In this document: positions 9,124 through 17,324 of the stretch, in pieces
Numbering within the stretch: position 1 is the first letter of the stretch
Layout of the letters: each line of letters starts with the position of its first letter
Assembly: GCA_041687015.1 (NCBI GenBank)
Contig: JAWLCT010000012.1
Location: 14,814-78,813 of the forward strand
Reading direction: 5' to 3'
DNA length: 64,000 nucleotides
From: JALOAT01 sp041687015
GTDB lineage: Bacteria > Pseudomonadota > Gammaproteobacteria > Thiohalomonadales > Thiohalomonadaceae
Translations under genes and position numbers: made by a program
The notes under the pieces: generated by a model
Databases searched by the model: none
Told to the model about the DNA's origin: nothing
The model's input: only the letters and a program-made list of their open reading frames with translations

Positions 9124-12100
9124 ATGGATTCAGCGAGCACGTACGCCGCGCCGCTCACCGGTGCAGCGGTGTGGTTCGAGCGCGCACCCGATGCAATGGC
9201 CGTGGTGGGTTTCGACGGCCGCATTCGCCACGTGAACGCCGCCACCGTGGACGCCTCCGGTTATTCCCGCGCAGAGCTGATCGGGAGCCCCATCCAGCGC
9301 TTTTTCCATCCTGAAGATCAGGCACTCATCGAGGCTTCTGTTCAAGTGATGTCCCAGGGGGCACCGGGGCTGGTGCTGGAGTTGCGCAGCATCGATCCTC
9401 ACGGTGCCGTGCGCTGGTTCGAATGGAACGCGGCCCCGCTGGATCACGAGTCTTTCATCGCCATCGGACGGGACATCAGCACCCGTAGAGCCATGTCCCA
9501 CACCCTGGAAGATGCGGGGGCGGCCATGGCCGGGTTGTCGCAGGGTTATTGGATCCGGGATGTCCCGTCCAACACCATCTACTGGTCGCGTGAACTGCGC
9601 GATGTTTTTCGCCTCGGGCCCGAAGAACAGCCCTGTGCCCTCGAGGACGTCTGCGCGCTGATCCACCCGGACGACCGCGAGCGTGTGCAAAGCGAGGTGG
9701 ACGCCGTGATGAAGGCCCCGAACCTTCACCAGTTCGCCACCGAATACCGCCTGCAAACGCGCGATGGTACGCGCATGGTGCGCGTGAGCGTGCGTATCGC
9801 TCGTGACGGCGCCGGCCGACCGATGCGGACCGTGGGGACCGCACAGGACATTACCGAGCAGCGCCTGGTGGAGCAGCGGCTTGCCTGCGAAGAACGACTC
9901 AATCGCGCGGTGTTCGAGAGTAACGGTGCGCTGATCATGGTGATCGACAGGCAGGGCCGCGTCGTGCGTCTGAACCGTGCTGCCGAACATCTGACCGGTT
10001 TTCCCAGTCAGGAAATCGAAGGCAAGCCCTTCTGGGAACAGCTGATCCCGGCGGAAGAGCGCCATAACGCCCTCAAGGCCTTCGAGCGGCTGCTGCATGG
10101 TGCTGCGCCTTCGGTCTCCAGCAGCCACTGGTTTACCCGTGACGGGCGACGCGTGCCCACCACCTGGTCGACGACGGCCATCAAAGACGATACGGGCCAG
10201 GTCGAATCCATGATCGCCACCGGCGTCGACATTTCCGGCCTGACCGAAGTCCGCAAGCAGCTGGCTGCGGCGCGGGAGGATTACCAGCGGCTCATCGAGC
10301 TGATCTTCGAAATGGTGCTGGTGCACTCGGTCGACGGCGTGATCCTGGACATCAATCAGGCGGGCGCACAGATGTTCGGCGTCGAGTCGCCGGAACAAAT
10401 CATCGGCCGCAATCTCAACGACTTCATTCACCCGGAATCCACCCGTGGCGCACTGGAGTGTGCGGAAAGGACTGTCGAAAAAGGCGATCACCTGCCCGAC
10501 GCGGAGATCAAGCTGCTCACCCTCGACGGGCGCGTGCTCGACGTGGAAATGACCGCTTCCATCCGTGTCGAGTGGCAGGGGGTCCCCGCGGTGCAAGTCG
10601 TCATTCGCGACATCACCGAGCGCCGCCTGGCCCAGACCGCGGCACGTGCCCGCGAGCATTATTTCGAAACCCTGGCCCAGGTGGTCAATGTAGGCATGCT
10701 CCAGACCGATGCTGCAGGCTTCGTGGTTTACGCGAACCGCCGCGCCAGCGAGATCGTGGGTTCTGCCGACGTTTACGGCGAAGACTGGCAGCGCTTCGTC
10801 CATCCCGACGACCTGCCGCAGGTGCACAGCGTGCTCGCGGCCGCCGTACCCTGCGGGCGCCCGATCACTGCCGAATGGCGCTTTGTGCATGTGGACGGCA
10901 GGGAACTGTGGGTGCTGTACCAGGCGGTAGCGCAGCGCGGCGAGCAGGGCGAGGTGTTGGGTTACATCGGCACGCTCACCGACATCACCCCGTTCAAATT
11001 GCTGACGGGCCAGTTATTGGAAGCGGAGGACCGCGCACGGCGCGTGGTGGCCATGTCCTTCGATCTGATCCTTATCGTGCGCGCCGACCTCACCATCGCG
11101 GAGATCAACGTGCGCGGCGCCCGCATGCTCGGCTGCCGCCCGAAGGAGTTCGTCGACCAGCCGTTTCTGGAGTTGATTCTGGCCAAGCAGCGGGGCGCCG
11201 AGGCATCGCGCGTGCGCCGGGCATTGGAATCCGGACAGCCCGGTACCGTGGCCGAGCGAAGGCTGCTCAAATGTGACGGCAGCTACCAGGACATGGAGGG
11301 GGCGGTGATTCCCGTCACCTATGACGGTGAGCCGGCGGTTTACGTGGTGTACAGGGACATCAGTGAGCGCAAGGCCGCGGAACGCGCCCTGCGCCAACGC
11401 GAACATCATTTCCAGACCCTTGCCAAGGCCGCCCCCGTCGGCATTTTCCAGACCGATGCCGAGCGTCTGTGCATCTACGTGAACGAACGCTATCTCGAGA
11501 TCACGGGTTATTCCTATGTGGACACCCTCGGCCAGGGTTGGCGGGATCATGTGGTCGAAGAAGACCGTGAGCGGGTCGAGCAGGCTTGGTGCGGCCTGGT
11601 GGAAAATGACGCACGGTTTCAGTGTGAGTACCGCTTGCGTCGCAAGGACGGCCAGGTGATCTGGGTCCTCGGCCAGGCGGTGTCCGAACTCGACAAGGAG
11701 GGCGAACTGCTCGGTTTCATCGGCTCGATCACCGACATCACCCGCGGCAAGCTCAATGAACTCGAGCTGCGCAATTACCGCGAACACCTTGAAGACATGG
11801 TGCGCGAACGCACCCTCGAACTGGAGGCGGTCAACCGCGAACTGGAATCGTTCAGTTATTCGGTCTCCCACGACCTGCGCGCACCCTTGCGCGCGATTCA
11901 TGGGTTTGTCACCACGCTTGCCGACGAATACGAGCACATGTTCGACGAAGATGCGCGTTTTTTCCTGCGGCGCATCCAGGTGAACAGCCGTCAGATGTCG
12001 GACCTCATTGAAGATTTGCTGGAGCTGTCGAAGGTCTCTCAGGCGCCCTTGAAACGCGAATGGATCGACTTGTCCGAGATGGCCGTCGGCATCATCGACG

Positions 12101-12498
12101 AGCTACGGCTTGCGGCGCCGGACCGGGAGGTTGAAACCTCGGTGGTGACGGACCTGCGAGCCTTCGGTGATCCCAAGCTGTTGCGCTCCCTGATGCACAA
12201 TCTCCTGGGTAACGCCTGGAAATACACGGGCAAGACGGATGGGGCGCGCATCGAGTTCGGCGCGCTGGATGCCGGCGGCACGCGTACGTTCTACGTGCGA
12301 GACAACGGCGTGGGATTCGACATGGCGGCCGCCAACGAGCTCTTCCGGGCTTTCCAGCGCCTGCATCATCCCTCGGAATTCGAGGGCACGGGCATCGGCC
12401 TTGCGACCGTGCACCGTATCGTCACGCGCCATGGTGGCCGGGTTTGGGCGGAAGCCACCGAGGGGGTAGGTGCAACATTTTTCTTCACCCTGCACTGA
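9124..12498 (+). CDS. Multi-PAS sensor histidine kinase
   Basis: A 1124-residue histidine kinase with no transmembrane segment, so probably cytosolic. I count seven PAS/PAC units at about residues 13-130, 145-260, 265-385, 395-505, 510-635, 640-755 and 760-880, each ending in a DIT/DIS-type PAC motif. They are followed by a short coiled coil, a HisKA domain with phospho-acceptor His916 (SVSHDLRAPL), and a HATPase_c domain with N box NLLGNAWKYTG, G1 box DNGVGFDM and G2 box GTGIGLATVHRIV. No receiver domain is attached. The start ATG follows GGAGGGGGG at 9111-9119. The adjacent downstream response regulator (12680) is the likely partner. No ligand can be named from the sequence. Confidence 0.92.
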   Translation: MDSASTYAAPLTGAAVWFERAPDAMAVVGFDGRIRHVNAATVDASGYSRAELIGSPIQRFFHPEDQALIEASVQVMSQGAPGLVLELRSIDPHGAVRWFEWNAAPLDHESFIAIGRDISTRRAMSHTLEDAGAAMAGLSQGYWIRDVPSNTIYWSRELRDVFRLGPEEQPCALEDVCALIHPDDRERVQSEVDAVMKAPNLHQFATEYRLQTRDGTRMVRVSVRIARDGAGRPMRTVGTAQDITEQRLVEQRLACEERLNRAVFESNGALIMVIDRQGRVVRLNRAAEHLTGFPSQEIEGKPFWEQLIPAEERHNALKAFERLLHGAAPSVSSSHWFTRDGRRVPTTWSTTAIKDDTGQVESMIATGVDISGLTEVRKQLAAAREDYQRLIELIFEMVLVHSVDGVILDINQAGAQMFGVESPEQIIGRNLNDFIHPESTRGALECAERTVEKGDHLPDAEIKLLTLDGRVLDVEMTASIRVEWQGVPAVQVVIRDITERRLAQTAARAREHYFETLAQVVNVGMLQTDAAGFVVYANRRASEIVGSADVYGEDWQRFVHPDDLPQVHSVLAAAVPCGRPITAEWRFVHVDGRELWVLYQAVAQRGEQGEVLGYIGTLTDITPFKLLTGQLLEAEDRARRVVAMSFDLILIVRADLTIAEINVRGARMLGCRPKEFVDQPFLELILAKQRGAEASRVRRALESGQPGTVAERRLLKCDGSYQDMEGAVIPVTYDGEPAVYVVYRDISERKAAERALRQREHHFQTLAKAAPVGIFQTDAERLCIYVNERYLEITGYSYVDTLGQGWRDHVVEEDRERVEQAWCGLVENDARFQCEYRLRRKDGQVIWVLGQAVSELDKEGELLGFIGSITDITRGKLNELELRNYREHLEDMVRERTLELEAVNRELESFSYSVSHDLRAPLRAIHGFVTTLADEYEHMFDEDARFFLRRIQVNSRQMSDLIEDLLELSKVSQAPLKREWIDLSEMAVGIIDELRLAAPDREVETSVVTDLRAFGDPKLLRSLMHNLLGNAWKYTGKTDGARIEFGALDAGGTRTFYVRDNGVGFDMAAANELFRAFQRLHHPSEFEGTGIGLATVHRIVTRHGGRVWAEATEGVGATFFFTLH

Positions 12499-12679
12499 TG
12501 CGGCGCGGGTCCGCACCGGCGCCGCTGGCAATCCCGCCGGCTTGGCTATACTTGGCTGACCGCACTTTGGGGTGCGGCACGGCATACGTCACAGAAAAAC
12601 AGCCGAAACAACCAGAAAACGTTGAAAGCATCGCCCCCTACGGGTGGGAAGTGCGCCGGCAGTATTCTAAGGAGGGGTT

Positions 12680-14383
12680 ATGAAGGGCGGACCGGTCGCC
12701 AAGCCGCTACGCGTCCTCATTGTGGAGGATTCCCAGGACGACGCTTATTTTCTTCTGCGTGAGTTGCGTAAAGGTGGCTACGAACCGGAATATCTGCGCG
12801 TTGATACCCTCGGCGCCGTCAGTGAAGCCCTCACCGAAGAACGTTGGGAGCTGGTGATCTCCGATTACCGGCTGCCGCGCTTCACCGCCCTGGATGTGCT
12901 TGCCCTGGCGCGCGAGCGCGCCCTCGACCTCCCCATCATCGTCATCTCCGGCGCCATCGGCGAGGATCTCGCCGTGGAGACCATGCGCGCCGGTGCCCAC
13001 GACTACATCATGAAAGACCGCATGGTGCGCCTGTGCCCGGCCATCGAGCGTGAACTGCGCGAGGCCGGGATTCGCCGTGAGCGCCACCAGGCGGAACAGG
13101 CCCTGCGTGAGAGCGAAGCGCGGTTCCGTGAACTCACGGAAACCATTGCGGAGGTCTTCTGGATGATCGACCGCGGGCGCGGTCGCATGATTTATGTCAG
13201 TCCCGTGTACGAGAAAATCTGGATGCGTTCATCGGCACCCCTGCGTGAACGGGCGTCGACCCTGCTCGATACCGTGCATCCGGAGGATTACGATCGTGTG
13301 CACAACGCCCTGGAGTGCGACGGTTGGGCGGGATTCAACCTGGAGTACCGGATTCAGCTGCCGGACGGCGGCGAACGCTGGATTCACACCCGTTCATTCC
13401 CGGTGCGCGGGGACAACGGGGCAGTGCAACGCATTGCCGGGATCAGCACCGACATCACGGAACGCAAGCGCCTGGAGGCCGAAGCACAGAAGCTCTCCCG
13501 CGCCTTGGAACAGACTGCCGACGCGGTCATGATCCTCGATCGGGACGGTCGCATCGAATACGTGAACAACGCCTTCGAAGACATGTCCGGCTACGGCCGT
13601 TCCGAAGTGCTGGGGCGTCAGCCCAAGTTTCTGCGCTCGGGGTATCAGGATGACGCCTTCTTTGCCCAGGTGTGGCGGACCCTGCGTGGTGGCCTGCCGT
13701 TCACCGACGTCTTCGTCAGCCGACGCAAGGACGGCGAACTGTATTACGAAGAGAAGACCCTCACGCCGGTGCGCGACGCCGGCGGCGACATCACCCATTA
13801 CGTTTCCACGGGCCGCGACATCACGCGGCGGCTGCGCATGCAGCAGCGCCTCCAACATGCGGCGCGCCACGATGCCACCAGCGGCCTGGCCAATCGCATC
13901 CTGTTCACCGAGCGCCTCGCGCAAGCGACCCTCAACGCGCGACGTCGGGGGCGCAGCGTCGGCGTGCTTTGCGTGGGCATCGATATCGCGGGTCTGCTGG
14001 GCGGCGATGCGAAGGCGCTGGAAGAGAAACTGCTGCCGGTCATTGCCGAGCGCCTGCGGGGCCTTTCCGGCCCCAAGGACGTGGTGGCGCGGCTGGAGCC
14101 TGACCAGTTCGCGCTGCTGCGTTGCGAAACGGACCCGGAGGCACTCGAGAGCGTGGCGCAGGACATCGTTGCCGCATTCGCAGAGCCGGTGCGTGCCCAG
14201 GGGTACGAATTATTCCTTAGTCCCAATGTGGGTATCAGTCTCTACCCCCGGGACACGGAGGAAACCGACGAACTGTTGCGCAATGCCGATTTGGCCATGC
14301 GGGCATCCCGTGAGCAACGCCGTACCGGCTACCGCTTCTTCTCCCACCAACTGTCTCCCTCCAGTAATCCTCCCGCCAGCTGA
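12680..14383 (+). CDS. Response regulator with two PAS domains and a degenerate GGDEF
   Basis: A 567-residue protein. The receiver domain (residues about 9-130) has the phospho-acceptor Asp62 in ISDYRLP, acidic pocket VEDSQDD and lysine in IMKDRM. Two PAS/PAC units follow (about 145-270 and 275-395). The C-terminus is a GGDEF fold, but the signature that should read RxGGDEF reads RLEPDQF, and the substrate-binding DxDxFKxxND region is GIDIAGLLGGD. Diguanylate cyclase activity is therefore unlikely; it may bind c-di-GMP or GTP, or act as a protein interaction module. AAGGAGGGG lies just before the ATG. It sits 181 bp after the PAS histidine kinase, which is its probable phosphodonor. Confidence 0.88.
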   Translation: MKGGPVAKPLRVLIVEDSQDDAYFLLRELRKGGYEPEYLRVDTLGAVSEALTEERWELVISDYRLPRFTALDVLALARERALDLPIIVISGAIGEDLAVETMRAGAHDYIMKDRMVRLCPAIERELREAGIRRERHQAEQALRESEARFRELTETIAEVFWMIDRGRGRMIYVSPVYEKIWMRSSAPLRERASTLLDTVHPEDYDRVHNALECDGWAGFNLEYRIQLPDGGERWIHTRSFPVRGDNGAVQRIAGISTDITERKRLEAEAQKLSRALEQTADAVMILDRDGRIEYVNNAFEDMSGYGRSEVLGRQPKFLRSGYQDDAFFAQVWRTLRGGLPFTDVFVSRRKDGELYYEEKTLTPVRDAGGDITHYVSTGRDITRRLRMQQRLQHAARHDATSGLANRILFTERLAQATLNARRRGRSVGVLCVGIDIAGLLGGDAKALEEKLLPVIAERLRGLSGPKDVVARLEPDQFALLRCETDPEALESVAQDIVAAFAEPVRAQGYELFLSPNVGISLYPRDTEETDELLRNADLAMRASREQRRTGYRFFSHQLSPSSNPPAS

Positions 14384-14385
14384 TT

Positions 14386-14412
14386 TAAGGTTTGTCCCTA
14401 CCGGGCCGATAT
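14386..14412 (+). promoter_or_regulatory. Sigma-28 (FliA) promoter for the haem chemoreceptor
   Basis: TAAGGTTT (14386-14393), an 11-base spacer, then GCCGATAT (14405-14412). The E. coli FliA consensus is TAAAGTTT-N11-GCCGATAA, so 14 of 16 positions match with ideal spacing. It lies 138 bp before the methyl-accepting chemotaxis gene at 14551 and begins right after the stop of the preceding gene, which places that receptor in the flagellar/chemotaxis regulon. Confidence 0.8.
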
Positions 14413-14550
14413 GTCTTATCATCAGGCCGTGTGAACTGCGTCACAAAACCAATAAGCCAGAAGCGGTCGCAGTGAAGTCTGGGACGGTGTAGCGCGCGCC
14501 GTTACTGCCGCCCCTGTTACCACCGCTATGGGTAGAGCTGAGAAAGATCT

Positions 14551-16176
14551 ATGAGCGATCACGGTCGTCGTATCCAGGGCCTGTCGGTCCGCGCCAAAGT
14601 GAGCCTCGCACTGGCCGCCGCTTTCCTGCTGGTGCTGGTAGCCTCACTGAGTTTCGTCGCCCGCAGCGAGCGCGAGCTTATCGAGCAGGTCATCACCCAA
14701 CAGACCCTGGATACGGCCGATTCCTACTTCGACAGTTTCAACATCCTCATGATCACCGGCACCATGGGGAACCGCGATGCCCTGCGCCAGAAGATCCTGG
14801 AGCGCCCCGGCATCCTGGATGCCCGGATGATTCGGCACAAGTCCATCAACGATGTTTACGGGCCGGGGCTGCCGGAAGAGCAAGCCGCGGACGACATCGA
14901 TCGGCGCGCCCTCACCGGCGAAAAGATCCTGCGCATCGACGACACGCCCAAGGGGCGTGTGCTCACGGTGGCCGAACCCATTCTCGCCAGCGAGAATTAC
15001 CGCGGAACCAACTGTCTGCTTTGCCACCAGGTCCCGGTGAACAGCGTGCTCGGGGCGGTGCGCATCAGCTATTCGCTGGAGCAACTCGATGGCCAGATAA
15101 GCAGGGACTTGCTTACGTCGGGCGGCGTTCAGCTGGGGCTGTTCCTGCTGGGTTTCGCCATCCTGTTCGGTTTGCTTCAGCGTGTGGTGATCGGTCCCAT
15201 CAACCGGCTGCGCAAGACCATGGAAGACATTGAGCACGACTCGGACCTCAGCCGGCGCATCGAGGTGGCGGCGCGTGACGAAATTGGACAGATGGCCGAA
15301 GCCTTCAATCGGATGGTGAGCAAGTTCCGCGACAGCCTGGCGCACGTGAGCGAGGCTACGCAGCAACTGGCCGGCTCCGCGACACGGGTGTCGGATGTAT
15401 CCCACGCGACGGTGCAGGCGGTGCTCGAGCAGCAGCGGGAGACCGATCAGGTCGCCACCGCCATGAACGAGATGACCAGCACGGTGCAGGAAGTGGCCCG
15501 GAATGCGACCCGCACGGCGGACGCCTCCCAGGGTGCCAACGGCGAGGCCAGAAACGGCGCCCTGGTGGCCACCGAGGCCTTGGGCGGTATCGAAGTGCTG
15601 ATGCAGGAGATCCAGCGTGCGGCCGACGCGGTGCACGAGCTGGACGAGAAGAGTGAAGGCATCAACACCGTGCTCGAGGTGATCCGGGGCATCGCCGAAC
15701 AGACCAATCTGCTGGCCCTCAACGCCGCCATCGAGGCGGCCCGTGCAGGCGAGCAGGGGCGTGGTTTCGCAGTGGTGGCCGACGAGGTCCGCAGCCTGGC
15801 CAACCGCTCGCACGGTGCCACTGAGGAAATCCGCCAGCTCATCGACCAGCTTCACTCGGGCGTACGGGATGCGGTGCGGGCGATGGGCCTCGCCGAGGCC
15901 AAGGCCAAGGAAGGATCGGACATGGTGGAGCGCAGCGCCGAATCCCTGGCGGCCATCGCCGGCGAGGTGAGCACCATCAGCGACATGAACACACAGATCG
16001 CCACGGCCGCCGAGGAACAGAGTGCGGTCGCGGAAGAAATCAATCGCAACGTCGTCAACATCAGCCAGTTGGCCGATCAGACCTCCGAGGGCGCCAAACA
16101 GACGTCCCAGGTGAGCGAGGAACTGGTCAGACTGGCAGAACAACTGCAAAGCGCGGTGAACCGCTTCCGGGTGTAG
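14551..16176 (+). CDS. Methyl-accepting chemotaxis protein with periplasmic haem c motif
   Basis: A 541-residue chemoreceptor. Transmembrane segments are at about residues 17-37 and 192-212, enclosing a 155-residue periplasmic domain. That domain contains Cys155-Leu-Leu-Cys158-His159, a CxxCH c-type haem attachment motif, in the right compartment for haem insertion. A HAMP domain (about 213-265) and a full MCP signalling domain follow; the hairpin tip reads EQTNLLALNAAIEAARAGEQ. Geobacter receptors with periplasmic haem-c PAS domains are a known precedent, so sensing of redox state, oxygen, NO or CO is inferred. The start ATG at 14551 has GAGAAAGA upstream. A sigma-28 promoter precedes it. 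The gene is alone, without other che genes nearby. Confidence 0.9.
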   Translation: MSDHGRRIQGLSVRAKVSLALAAAFLLVLVASLSFVARSERELIEQVITQQTLDTADSYFDSFNILMITGTMGNRDALRQKILERPGILDARMIRHKSINDVYGPGLPEEQAADDIDRRALTGEKILRIDDTPKGRVLTVAEPILASENYRGTNCLLCHQVPVNSVLGAVRISYSLEQLDGQISRDLLTSGGVQLGLFLLGFAILFGLLQRVVIGPINRLRKTMEDIEHDSDLSRRIEVAARDEIGQMAEAFNRMVSKFRDSLAHVSEATQQLAGSATRVSDVSHATVQAVLEQQRETDQVATAMNEMTSTVQEVARNATRTADASQGANGEARNGALVATEALGGIEVLMQEIQRAADAVHELDEKSEGINTVLEVIRGIAEQTNLLALNAAIEAARAGEQGRGFAVVADEVRSLANRSHGATEEIRQLIDQLHSGVRDAVRAMGLAEAKAKEGSDMVERSAESLAAIAGEVSTISDMNTQIATAAEEQSAVAEEINRNVVNISQLADQTSEGAKQTSQVSEELVRLAEQLQSAVNRFRV

Positions 16177-16260
16177 TTCCGGCGGCGGGCCATGCCTGGA
16201 TGCAGGGGAGGCGGTTGCCTCCCCTTGAATTTTTTCTGGCCCGACCCGATTAACGTGAGG

Positions 16261-16282
16261 TATATTAGCAAAAGCTAATATA
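16261..16282. promoter_or_regulatory. AT-rich palindrome upstream of the RND operon, candidate operator
   Basis: Perfect arms TATATTAGC (16261-16269) and GCTAATATA (16274-16282) flank AAAA. The site is 31 bp before the adaptor start codon, in an otherwise GC-rich stretch, and overlaps the place where promoter elements would be. It looks like a binding site for a dimeric repressor (TetR, ArsR or MarR type), but no such regulator gene is adjacent. Confidence 0.55.
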
Positions 16283-16313
16283 TATTTCCGTTTTATCACA
16301 GGGGGTTTTGCCA

Positions 16314-17324
16314 ATGCGCATGATGCGTGCCATAGCGGCGGCAGTGTTGCTGGGAACGTGGACAGCGGCTCAGGGTCAGGAACCCGCGCTGCCTTTCGAT
16401 GTAACGGCCGTGAGTCTCGAAACGGTGGTCCAGGAGGACGAGTTCGACGCCCTGGTCGAGGCCGTCAACCAGTCGACCGTTTCCGCCCAGACATCCGGTC
16501 GTGTGGTGGAAATCAACTTCGACGTGGACGACTACGTTGAAAAAGGCGCGGTGATCCTGCGCATGCGCAGCGCCGAGCAACGCGCCGGCGTGGCGGCCGC
16601 TGAAGCCCGCGCCCGCGAGGCAAAGGCCGAGTTCGACCGGGTGAAGGACCTGGTGGACAAGCAGCTGCTCGCCAAGGCGGCCTACGACAAGGCCGAGGCC
16701 GCTCTCAAGGCCGCCAATGCGGCCCTGGCGCAGGCCCGTGAGGGGCTTGGCTACACCGTGGTGCGCGCCCCCTACAGCGGCTTCGTGGTGGAACGCCACA
16801 TCGAAGTGGGCGAGACCGCCAGTCCCGGCCAGCCGCTCATGACCGGCATCTCACTGAACGCCCTGCGCGCCACCGCCAGTGTGCCCCAGGCACATATCGC
16901 CACCGTGCGCGCCCTGGCCCGCGCCCGCGTAATCCTGCCCAACGGCGAGAGTCTGGCGGGCAAGTCCGTCACCATCAGCCCCTTCGCCGATCCCCAGAGC
17001 CATACCTTCAAGGTGCGCGTCGACCTGCCCGAGGGTGAGCAGAAGGGGGTTTACCCCGGCATGTTCGCCAAGGTGGCCTTCGCGACCGGCGAGATGCAGG
17101 CACTGCTGGTGCCGGTGCAGGCCGTGGTTCACCGCTCCGAGGTGACGGCGGTTTATGTGGTGGATGCCCAGGGCAAGGTCAGCTTCCGTCAAATCCGTGG
17201 GGGCGCCCGTCATGGCGATCGGGTGGAAGTGCTGGCCGGCCTGGCCGCGGGCGAACGCGTGGCGCTCGATCCTATCCGCGCGGGCGTGATCCTCAAGGAA
17301 CAGCGCGCAGGTAAGGGCTCATGA
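16314..17324 (+). CDS. RND efflux periplasmic adaptor (membrane fusion protein)
   Basis: A 336-residue protein from ATG 16314, which has AGGGGG at 16300-16305; an in-frame TTG two codons earlier is less likely. Residues 1-21 form a signal peptide (MRMMRAIAAAVLL...AQG). The adaptor order is visible: first barrel/lipoyl half (VSAQTSGRVVEINFDVDDYVEKG), an alpha-hairpin rich in Ala and Glu (about 88-140), the second lipoyl half (YTVVRAPYSGFVVERHIEVGE), then beta-barrel and membrane-proximal parts (FKVRVDLP, GMFAKV). Such adaptors join an inner-membrane RND pump to an outer-membrane channel. The permease starts inside its stop codon (ATGA overlap), so the two are co-translated. No outer-membrane factor gene follows. 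Confidence 0.92.
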   Translation: MRMMRAIAAAVLLGTWTAAQGQEPALPFDVTAVSLETVVQEDEFDALVEAVNQSTVSAQTSGRVVEINFDVDDYVEKGAVILRMRSAEQRAGVAAAEARAREAKAEFDRVKDLVDKQLLAKAAYDKAEAALKAANAALAQAREGLGYTVVRAPYSGFVVERHIEVGETASPGQPLMTGISLNALRATASVPQAHIATVRALARARVILPNGESLAGKSVTISPFADPQSHTFKVRVDLPEGEQKGVYPGMFAKVAFATGEMQALLVPVQAVVHRSEVTAVYVVDAQGKVSFRQIRGGARHGDRVEVLAGLAAGERVALDPIRAGVILKEQRAGKGS

